From positions 603,975 to 667,974 of the forward strand of contig NZ_KE384505.1 of NCBI RefSeq assembly GCF_000426185.1: a stretch of 64,000 bases of DNA, written 5' to 3'. Below, in pieces: positions 48,814-55,604 of this stretch. The DNA is from Cellulomonas sp. URHD0024 (GTDB lineage: Bacteria; Actinomycetota; Actinomycetes; Actinomycetales; Cellulomonadaceae). Numbering within the stretch: position 1 is the first letter of the stretch; the number at the start of each line of letters is the position of its first letter. The position numbers and the translations under genes were made by a program. The notes beneath the pieces were generated by a model. It had not been told where the DNA came from. It worked only from the letters and a program-made list of their open reading frames with translations, and ran no database searches.

Positions 48814-49677
48814 ATGACGACGTCACGACCGGCCTTGCGTGCCGACGAGCTCAAGTCGCTGCTGCTCGCCCCGAACGGCCCGCTCGCGCGCGTCGAGATC
48901 GTCGACGTGACGGAGTCGACCAACTCCGACGTCGCGGCCGACCTCAGAGCCGACCCGGCATCGTGGCCGGACGGGAGCGTGCTGATCGCCGAGCACCAGG
49001 CCGCAGGGCGCGGCCGGGCAGGTCGCACCTGGGAGACGCCCGGCGGTACGTCGTTGACCTGCAGCTTCGCGGTCCGGCCGGTCGTCCCGGCGTCCACGCT
49101 CGGCTGGCTGAGCCTGCTCGCCGGCCTCGGCGCGGTCAACGCGCTGCGTGCCACTGCGGGCGTACCGGCCGTCCTGAAGTGGCCCAACGACCTGCTCGTG
49201 CCGGCAGAGACCGAGATCGACGGCTGGGGGCCGGTGCGCAAGGTCGGCGGCATCCTCGCCGAGGTCGTCCCGATGAGCGACGGGGGACCGGCCGCCGTCG
49301 TCATCGGGATCGGGATCAACGTGAGCCAGGGCGTCGACGAGCTTCCGGTGCCCAGTGCGACGTCGCTCGCCCTCGCGGGTGCGCAGCACGTGGACCGCGA
49401 GGGTCTGCTCGTCTCGCTGGTCGACGCGCTGATCGCGGTGACCCGCCGCTGGCGTGACGCGGGCGGGCACACCGTGTGGTCGGGGCTCTCCGACGAGATC
49501 GCTCTCGTGTGCGGGACGCTCGGTGACACGGTCCGGGTGGAGCTGCCGGGCGGGTCCGAGGTGACGGGCGTCGCGGTGCGGTTGTCCGAGGAGGGAGGGC
49601 TCGTCGTGCGGGACGCGTCCGGCTTCGAGCACCTCGTCCTCGCGGGTGACGTGCACCACGTTCGCGGGGCTGGGTGA
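48814..49677 (+). CDS. birA: biotin-[acetyl-CoA-carboxylase] ligase
   Basis: Protein of 287 residues that activates biotin as biotinyl-AMP and attaches it to the carrier Lys of the carboxylase alpha subunit. EHQAAGRGRAGRTWETPGG is the adenylate-binding loop, KWPNDLL and GGILAEVV are core motifs, and a C-terminal SH3-like domain follows. It has no N-terminal HTH, so it is the monofunctional class and does not repress biotin genes. Divergent from accD, which links enzyme and modifier. ATG 48814 follows AGGA. Confidence 0.94.
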   Translation: MTTSRPALRADELKSLLLAPNGPLARVEIVDVTESTNSDVAADLRADPASWPDGSVLIAEHQAAGRGRAGRTWETPGGTSLTCSFAVRPVVPASTLGWLSLLAGLGAVNALRATAGVPAVLKWPNDLLVPAETEIDGWGPVRKVGGILAEVVPMSDGGPAAVVIGIGINVSQGVDELPVPSATSLALAGAQHVDREGLLVSLVDALIAVTRRWRDAGGHTVWSGLSDEIALVCGTLGDTVRVELPGGSEVTGVAVRLSEEGGLVVRDASGFEHLVLAGDVHHVRGAG

Positions 49678-49679
49678 AC

Positions 49680-49685
49680 TACCCT
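49680..49685 (+). promoter_or_regulatory. -10 element before the adenylate cyclase
   Basis: TACCCT lies six bases before the GTG at 49692. Confidence 0.4.
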
Positions 49686-49691
49686 CGTCCC

Positions 49692-50771
49692 GTGCCCGAC
49701 GACCGATCGCAGGACCTCGACTTCCTCGAGTCGACGGTAGGGGAGCTCGATGCCGAGCTGCTCGGAGGGCCCCGCACGCTCAGCGCTCGGGATCTCGCCG
49801 AGCGGGCCCAGATCGACATCGAGGTCGTCCGCGGGTTCTGGACGACCATGGGCCTGCCGCACGCCGACGCGGACGACAACGTCTACACCGAGCGCGACGC
49901 GGAGGCGGTCGACCGTGCCGCCGCCCTGGTCCGCGACTACGGCCTCGACCTGCGCACGGTCATCACCGTCACGCGCGCGCTCGGGCACACCTCGGACCGC
50001 CTCGCACTCTGGCAGGTCGAGGCGCTCGTGGAGGACATGGCCGACCGGTACGAGCTGGACGACACCTCCGCGCGGCTGCTCGTGCTCGACCGGCTCGGCG
50101 CGCTCGCGCCCGTCCTCGAGGCCCAGCTGGTGCACTCCTACCGTCGACAGCTCGCGGCGATCGCGGGTCGGTACGCCGCCGAGTTCGGCGAGCTGCGTGC
50201 CCCTGGCCCCGACCGGTCGGCGCTGCCGCTGGCCCGCGCCGTCGGCTTCGCGGACATGGTCTCGTTCACGCGCCGGACCGCGGGGCTCGGGTCCACGGAC
50301 CTGTCCCAGTTCGTGCAGCGGTTCGAGACCGCGGCACGGGACATCGTGTCCGCGGGTGGCGGGCGCGTGGTCAAGACCATCGGTGATGCGGTGCTCTTCG
50401 TCGCCGACAGCGCCGGGACCGGGGCGGCCATCGCCCTGCGGCTCGCCGACGCCCTCGGCAAGGAGCTCGACGTCGACCGCGAGACCACGACGGGTGGCCT
50501 GTTCGAGGGTGCGCGCGGGGTCACGCCGGTGCGCGTCGGCCTGGTCTGGGGTCGCGTGCTGTCGCGGTTCGGCGACGTGTTCGGCCCGCACGTGAACCTC
50601 GCCGCCCGGCTCACGGACATCGCCGACCCGTCCACGGTCTACGTCGACGAGGCCACGGCTCAGGTGCTGTCGACCGACGGCCGCTTCGTGCTGGAACCGC
50701 AGGCCCCGCGCGAGCTCGCCGGGATAGGCACGGTCACGCCGGTGCAGGTGCTCTCGGCCGCCAGCGGCTGA
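49692..50771 (+). CDS. class III adenylate cyclase with Rv1264-like regulatory domain
   Basis: Protein of 359 residues. The N-terminal helical part (SARDLAERAQIDIEVVRGFW; RDYGLDLRTVITVTRALGHT) resembles the autoinhibitory pH-sensing domain of mycobacterial Rv1264/Rv2212, to the extent I can judge by eye. The C-terminal cyclase domain has VGFADMVSFT (metal Asp), GGRVVKTIGDAVLFVA (substrate Lys and second metal Asp) and GPHVNLAARLTDI (transition-state Asn and Arg). It should make cAMP. The start could instead be GTG 49674, which overlaps the birA stop by GTGA. Cytoplasmic. Confidence 0.87.
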   Translation: MPDDRSQDLDFLESTVGELDAELLGGPRTLSARDLAERAQIDIEVVRGFWTTMGLPHADADDNVYTERDAEAVDRAAALVRDYGLDLRTVITVTRALGHTSDRLALWQVEALVEDMADRYELDDTSARLLVLDRLGALAPVLEAQLVHSYRRQLAAIAGRYAAEFGELRAPGPDRSALPLARAVGFADMVSFTRRTAGLGSTDLSQFVQRFETAARDIVSAGGGRVVKTIGDAVLFVADSAGTGAAIALRLADALGKELDVDRETTTGGLFEGARGVTPVRVGLVWGRVLSRFGDVFGPHVNLAARLTDIADPSTVYVDEATAQVLSTDGRFVLEPQAPRELAGIGTVTPVQVLSAASG

Positions 50772-50850
50772 GGGTCGGCTGAGAGCCGGGACCGTCCACG
50801 TCCACTCCTCGCTACCGTCGAGCGACCGGCCGTCGACGAGGACCGAGCAG

Positions 50851-51459
50851 ATGAGACTTCCGAGCTCCGAATACCTGAACCGCCCCTGGCGCCTGCACGA
50901 GGTCGCACCGGACTTCGAGGTCGAGGACGTCTGGCAGCTCCCGACGCCGGGCGGGCCCGACGACCTCGACCGCCTCGTGCGGGGCTTCACCAGTGGCGAC
51001 GGATCCACGGTCCGCCGCGGTGTCGTGGGGTTTCTCTTCCTGGCGCGTCGCAAGCTCGGGACCTGGTTCGGCTGGGACAGGCCCGAGTCCGGGATCGGTG
51101 GCCGGGTGGCTTCCGTGCGCGACCGTCTGCCCGCCGACCTGGCCGCCGGGCCACGCGGCCCCGACTCGAAGGTCCTACCGTTCCGGTCCGTGTTCCAGAC
51201 GCACGACGAATGGGTCGCCGAGACGGCCAACGGCACCGTGCACGGTCTCGTGCACATCGGCTGGGTGCGCGGCGCGGGCGACGTCTACAGCGCGCAGCTG
51301 ACGGTGCTCGTCCGGCCGAACGGGTGGACCGGGCGGCTGTACATGGCGTTCATCACGCCGTTCCGGTACCTGATCGTCTACCCGAGCATGCTGCGCGCGA
51401 TCGGGCGTCGTTGGGCGGCGACCCCTCAAGGCGCGGGCCCCGGTCGCAGCAGCTCGTAG
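50851..51459 (+). CDS. DUF2867 domain protein
   Basis: Protein of 202 residues. SEYLNRPWRLHEVAPDFEVE and DVWQLPTPGGPDDLDRLVRG are features of DUF2867 proteins, which are common in actinobacteria and have no known role. The middle has a hydrophobic FLFLARRKLGTWFGW, and the C-terminal third (GRLYMAFITPFRYLIVYPSM) may touch the membrane. ATG at 50851; CGAGGACCGAG upstream may serve as ribosome-binding site. Stand-alone between the cyclase and the ECF pair. Confidence 0.75.
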   Translation: MRLPSSEYLNRPWRLHEVAPDFEVEDVWQLPTPGGPDDLDRLVRGFTSGDGSTVRRGVVGFLFLARRKLGTWFGWDRPESGIGGRVASVRDRLPADLAAGPRGPDSKVLPFRSVFQTHDEWVAETANGTVHGLVHIGWVRGAGDVYSAQLTVLVRPNGWTGRLYMAFITPFRYLIVYPSMLRAIGRRWAATPQGAGPGRSSS

Positions 51460-51501
51460 AGCCCGGCTGTAAGTCCGAGGGCCTGCCGGACACTTCAGAG
51501 C

Positions 51502-52104
51502 ATGGGAACTCGACAGGACAGCCCGCCTGGTGGCAGCGACACAGGTGCCGAGCACTTCCAAGGCCTGTGGTCGGCGCACGCCCCTCGGATCCACGCCTAC
51601 GCGATGCGGCACGTCGACCCGGACACCGCCCAGGAGGTCGTCTCCGAGACGTTCCTGGTGGCGTGGCGCCGGTTGGCCGAGGTTCCCGGCGAGGCCCTGC
51701 CGTGGCTCATCGTCGTGGCCCGCAACACGATCGCGAACGCCAGGAGATCGCACGTCCGGCAGCGGGTGCTGCACGACGAGCTCGCCCGGCTCGCGTCGGT
51801 CTCGCCGGCTCCCGCCCCGGGCGCCGAGACCCTGGCGATCGAGCGCACGACGATGCTCCGCGGGCTCGCTGCGCTGTCGCCCCGGGATCGCGAGGCGCTT
51901 CTGCTGGTCACCTGGGACGGACTGACACCCGCGCAGGCGGCGACCGTGCACGGGGTCAGCGTCGCGACGTTCCAGGTCCGCCTGCACCGGGCTCGGCGCC
52001 GACTGGCGGGCCTGGTGGAACCGCCGCCCGACGAACCGCCTCGTGACCGTCCCCGCCCGGACTCCGCTGACCGCATCCATGACCTAGCCCGGAGGACGCT
52101 GTGA
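51502..52104 (+). CDS. ECF-type RNA polymerase sigma factor
   Basis: Protein of 200 residues. Region 2 is FQGLWSAHAPRIHAYAMRHV with DPDTAQEVVSETFLVAWRRL; region 4 is LSPRDREALLLVTWDGLTPA with the HTH VHGVSVATFQVRLHRARRRL. It belongs to the SigK/RpoE-like ECF group and not the SigE group of this window. A basic Pro-rich C-terminal tail follows. Its stop overlaps the next GTG (GTGA); that gene encodes the likely membrane partner. Signal unknown. Confidence 0.88.
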   Translation: MGTRQDSPPGGSDTGAEHFQGLWSAHAPRIHAYAMRHVDPDTAQEVVSETFLVAWRRLAEVPGEALPWLIVVARNTIANARRSHVRQRVLHDELARLASVSPAPAPGAETLAIERTTMLRGLAALSPRDREALLLVTWDGLTPAQAATVHGVSVATFQVRLHRARRRLAGLVEPPPDEPPRDRPRPDSADRIHDLARRTL

Positions 52105-53057
52105 ACACCACTCTCGAGGACCGCCTCGTCGCCATCGGCCCGAACGGTTCGCCGGACCCCGATGCGCTCGCCGCTGCGTACGCCGAGCTGAGGACCGCCA
52201 TGGAGCTGCCTCGCGTCGAGGGCGCCACCGTCCTGCGCCGCCGACGAGGTCGCCGGATCGGCCTGACGGTCCTCGTCGGGGCCGCTGCAGCGGTCGCCCT
52301 CGTCGCCATCCCCGTGCTCAGCACCGGGGGGCGCACGCCGATCTCCACCGCGAGTGCCGCGGAGCTCCTGGTGCGCGCGGGTCAGGCGGCCGGCGAGCAG
52401 CCGGACGTCTCCCGCGACGCCGCCTACTGGCACTCCGTGCAGATCTCGGACAGCCGAAGCGACGTCACCGGGGAAACCCAGCGCGGCCGTCTGGAGATCT
52501 GGTCGGGTCACCACGAGCCGACCGTGTGGATCGACGTGGCGAGCACCGAGCCGACCGTGACCGGGCCGGCAACCTTCGGTCCCGGCATCACCTGGGACGA
52601 GATGTTCACGCTGCCGACCGAGCCGGTCGCGCTCGAGCTCGCGCTGCGGTCGTACACCGACCCCGACCAACCGGACCGGGTCGAGGACCAGACCCTCTGG
52701 GGCTCGGTCGAGGAGCTGCTCGTCAACAGCCCGGCCTCGCCGGCGCTGCGGCAGGCGCTCTGGGAGGTGGCCGCGCAGATCCCTGGCACGACGGTCGGAG
52801 CGAACATCACCGACAGCACCGGGCGCCCCGGAGTGCTGGTCGCCCGCCCCTCCGAGCGGGTGATCGTGGATCCGGTGACCGGGCGGCTGCTCGAGCGGGT
52901 CCGGGACGTCAGCGCCGACCGCCCGCCGTACCGCGACACGTTCGTCGACCAGGGGCCGACCGACACCGCGCCCCACGTGCCGTACCCGGACCTTCCCGCC
53001 GGTTGCACGCTCGACGAGCACTGCGACGTGTCCGTTGATCCCTTGGGACGGAACTGA
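52101..53057 (+). CDS. CU044_5270-like membrane protein paired with the ECF sigma factor
   Basis: Protein of 318 residues. Cytoplasmic N-terminus of about 60 residues, one helix (IGLTVLVGAAAAVALVAIPVL), then a large outer domain with AYWHSVQISDSRSDVTGETQ and a C-terminal YPDLPAGCTLDEHCD. The layout fits the CU044_5270 family, which in actinobacteria usually follows a sigma factor gene and is thought to act as its anti-sigma or sensor. No zinc HxxxCxxC is present, so it is not of the RseA type. Coupled by GTGA to the sigma gene. Confidence 0.75.
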   Translation: MNTTLEDRLVAIGPNGSPDPDALAAAYAELRTAMELPRVEGATVLRRRRGRRIGLTVLVGAAAAVALVAIPVLSTGGRTPISTASAAELLVRAGQAAGEQPDVSRDAAYWHSVQISDSRSDVTGETQRGRLEIWSGHHEPTVWIDVASTEPTVTGPATFGPGITWDEMFTLPTEPVALELALRSYTDPDQPDRVEDQTLWGSVEELLVNSPASPALRQALWEVAAQIPGTTVGANITDSTGRPGVLVARPSERVIVDPVTGRLLERVRDVSADRPPYRDTFVDQGPTDTAPHVPYPDLPAGCTLDEHCDVSVDPLGRN

Positions 53058-53103
53058 CCCCGTCCGCGGGTGTCGCGCCGGCTGGTCACTCCGCGGGAGG
53101 ATC

Positions 53104-53229
53104 AGCCGGCGCGCGGGGGTGAGCCGGCGCGCGGGGGTGAGCCGGTGCGCGGGGGTGAGCCGGTGCGCGGGGGTGAGCCGGTGCGCGGGGGTCAGCCGGC
53201 GGGCGAAGGTCAGCCGGCGGGCGAGGGTC
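53104..53229. repeat. 18-bp tandem repeat starting at the SRAP stop codon
   Basis: Seven 18-base units, AGCCGGTGCGCGGGGGTG and close variants. Read on the minus strand the array begins with the SRAP stop: TGACCCTCGCCCGCCGGC, then TGACCTTCGCCCGCCGGC, then a third TGA unit, then four with TCA. Since 18 is a multiple of three, the three TGA codons are in one frame. Confidence 0.92.
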
Positions 53230-53971
53230 ACTCGATGGCGTCGTGGTCCAGAGGTACCTCCTCGACCAGGCTCGGGTCGTTGTTGGCCACGGACCCGACC
53301 GCGCCGGACACGGGCGTCGCGACGATGTCCGGTGCGGGCGCCTCGAGCAGCGTGGCGGCCTCGTCGGCGCCGACCGCCGGATCGAGCCAGGCGTCCCAGG
53401 CCTCGGGCCGCAGCATGAGCGGCTGCCGGTCGTGGATGTGCGCGAGCTCCTCGGAGGCCGGTCGCGTGATGACGGTTGCGCTCACCACCCAGCGCTCCGG
53501 GTCGTCGTCGGCCTTCGAGGGGTCCTTCCAGAACTCGTACAACCCCGCGAGTGCGACGACGGCACCGTCGGCGGGATGCAGGAAGTAGGGCTGCTTGCGC
53601 TTGCTGGCCGAGTCCGGTGACGGCTTCTTCCACTCGAAGTACCCGTCGGCAGGCAGGAGCGCACGCCGGGCGGCGAACGGCCTCGCGAACGCCGGCTTGT
53701 CGGCGATCGACTCGACGCGCGCGTTGATCATCCGGCTGCCGACCGAGATGTCCTTGGCCCACGACGGGACCAGGCCCCACCGCGCGACGCGCAGCTGCCG
53801 TGTGATCTCGCCGGTCTGCTTGTCCGCCCGCTCGACGACCATCCGCACGCCGTCCGTGGGCGCGACGTTCCACGACGGGCCCAGCAGGCGCACGTCGTCG
53901 GCGATCGTCGCGATCGCGAACTCGTCGGCCAGCGCCTGGTCCTCCCGGAAGGAGGCGTATCGACCGCACAT
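53228..53971 (-). CDS. SOS response-associated peptidase (SRAP, HMCES/YedK family)
   Basis: Protein of 247 residues. After Met removal the N-terminal Cys (MCGRYAS) is the residue that crosslinks to abasic sites in single-stranded DNA; PSWNVAPTDGVRMVV, ARWGLVPSWAKD, NARVESIADKPAFA and CLLPADGYFEW-type RRALLPADGYFEWKK are the other SRAP blocks, and HDRQPLML holds the conserved His. It protects abasic sites during replication. Start ATG at 53971 after a -10-like CAGGCT. The stop lies in a tandem repeat. Confidence 0.93.
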   Translation of the reverse strand: MCGRYASFREDQALADEFAIATIADDVRLLGPSWNVAPTDGVRMVVERADKQTGEITRQLRVARWGLVPSWAKDISVGSRMINARVESIADKPAFARPFAARRALLPADGYFEWKKPSPDSASKRKQPYFLHPADGAVVALAGLYEFWKDPSKADDDPERWVVSATVITRPASEELAHIHDRQPLMLRPEAWDAWLDPAVGADEAATLLEAPAPDIVATPVSGAVGSVANNDPSLVEEVPLDHDAIE

Positions 53972-53977
53972 GCGCCC

Positions 53978-53983
53978 AGCCTG
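53978..53983 (-). promoter_or_regulatory. -10-like element before the SRAP gene
   Basis: CAGGCT (minus strand) lies six bases before the ATG at 53971. Confidence 0.3.
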
Positions 53984-54038
53984 CCAGCAGGCTCCGACAT
54001 ATCGCCCGCCGGCCGGAGACCAGGCGTCGAAGGTCACA

Positions 54039-54052
54039 TCGAATCGATTCGA
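54039..54052. promoter_or_regulatory. 14-bp perfect palindrome, possible operator of the MFS exporter
   Basis: TCGAATCGATTCGA is fully palindromic and lies between the divergent SRAP and exporter genes. It overlaps TCGACA (54050), a possible -35 with AAAAAT 17 bases on, 34 bases before the exporter ATG. A repressor bound here would block the exporter. Confidence 0.5.
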
Positions 54053-54085
54053 CAAATCGCTCGGGGCAAGGAAAAATGGAATGCG

Positions 54086-55396
54086 ATGAGCTTGCGCACC
54101 GCCCCACCTGTCCCGACGGCACCGACCGTATCCGCCGCACCCACCGCCGCATCGGCGGGCCCCGACGCACCCCGCCGGACGTACACCCCGGACGTCCGGT
54201 ACGTGCTGCTCCTGGGCCTGATGTGCGCGCTGCCGGCGATCTCGACCGACATCTACCTGCCGTCGCTGCCCGAGGTCGCCCGCGACCTGGGCACGACCGC
54301 GACCATGGCGCAGCTGACCATGACGGCGATGCTCCTCGGCGGCGCCGTGGGACAGCTCGTGATCGGTCCCGTGTCCGACCGGTTCGGTCGCCGGCTGCCC
54401 GTGCTCCTCGGCGTCGCGATGCACGTGTTGACGTCGCTGCTGTGCATGGTCGCGCCGGCGATCATCCCGCTCATCGCGCTGCGGACGTTCCAGGGGTTCT
54501 TCAACGCGTCGGCGTCCGTGGTGGCCATGGCGATCATCCGCGACCGGTTCGTGGGCTCCGACGCATCGCGTCTCATGTCGCGCCTGATGCTCGTCATCGG
54601 TGTCGCGCCGCTGTTCGCACCGTCCATCGGCGGCCTGATCGCCGGGCAGCTCGGGTGGCGTGCGGTCTTCGGTGCGCTCGCGCTGTTCGGTGCGGTGCTG
54701 TGGGTCGTCGTCTGGCGGCGCATGCCCGAGACGCTGCCGGTCGAGCGGCGTCGCGACGGGGGGCTGCGCACCGCGGTGGCGGGCTACGGCCGACTGGTAC
54801 GCGACCGGCAGTTCGTCGCGCTCGCGATCCTGCCGGGTCTCGGCATCGCGGTGCTCATGGCGTACGTCGTCGGGTCGCCGTTCGTGCTCCGCGAGGGGTA
54901 CGGGTTGACGTCGAACCAGTTCGCGCTGCTGTTCGCGGTCAACGGGATCGGTCTCGTCGCCGGGGCGCAGGTCAACGCGGCGCTCGTCCGTCGCGTCGCG
55001 CCGATCCGGATCCTGCGCGTCGTGCTGCCGATCTCGGTGACCCTCGCGCTCGGGCTGCTGGCGATCGCCGTCACGGGCTGGGGTGGGCTGGCGGCGCTGC
55101 TCGTCGTCCTGTGGCTGATCCTCTTCATGGTCAACTTCATCCCGCCCAACGCGTCCGCACTCGCGCTCACCCGGCACGGGGCCCTCGCCGGCACCGCGGC
55201 GGCGGTGATCGGTGCGACCCAGGCGGGTGTCGCAGGGATCGTCAGCCCGCTCTCCGGCCTGCTCGGCGGTGACGCCGTCGCGATGGCCGCCGTGATGCTG
55301 GCGTCCGCAGCGGGAGCACTTGTCGTCCTGGCCGTCGGTACCCGCGCGTACCGGCGCGACGGGGCATGGTCGGGCGGGTCGACGGTCCTGGACTGA
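54086..55396 (+). CDS. Bcr/CflA-type MFS drug exporter
   Basis: Membrane protein of 436 residues, 12 helices after a 35-residue Pro/Ala-rich tail. ALPAISTDIYLPSLPEVARD is the Bcr/CflA helix 1 signature and GPVSDRFGRRLPVLLGV is motif A. TFQGFFNASASVVAMAIIRD is motif C/D-like. Family members export bicyclomycin, chloramphenicol or sulfonamides by proton antiport; the natural substrate is unknown. ATG at 54086 with AAGGA upstream at 54068. No regulator gene is adjacent, despite the palindrome. Confidence 0.9.
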   Translation: MSLRTAPPVPTAPTVSAAPTAASAGPDAPRRTYTPDVRYVLLLGLMCALPAISTDIYLPSLPEVARDLGTTATMAQLTMTAMLLGGAVGQLVIGPVSDRFGRRLPVLLGVAMHVLTSLLCMVAPAIIPLIALRTFQGFFNASASVVAMAIIRDRFVGSDASRLMSRLMLVIGVAPLFAPSIGGLIAGQLGWRAVFGALALFGAVLWVVVWRRMPETLPVERRRDGGLRTAVAGYGRLVRDRQFVALAILPGLGIAVLMAYVVGSPFVLREGYGLTSNQFALLFAVNGIGLVAGAQVNAALVRRVAPIRILRVVLPISVTLALGLLAIAVTGWGGLAALLVVLWLILFMVNFIPPNASALALTRHGALAGTAAAVIGATQAGVAGIVSPLSGLLGGDAVAMAAVMLASAAGALVVLAVGTRAYRRDGAWSGGSTVLD

Positions 55397-55604
55397 GCGC
55401 CCACCACGTTCGATCGACCACAGACCGGCACATCTCGGACAAGTCGTACGGGTGAACTCGTCGTCGACGTCGACCTCCACCCGAACGGCGCACGGCAGAC
55501 GTCGCAATCGTCCGTAGTGTGCGCGCGAACCCCGCCGGCTGGACGCGCAACCGGCTCGCGATGCGCACCGCGGCCTGGCGGGAACCCGGAAGGATCGGTC
55601 CCGC

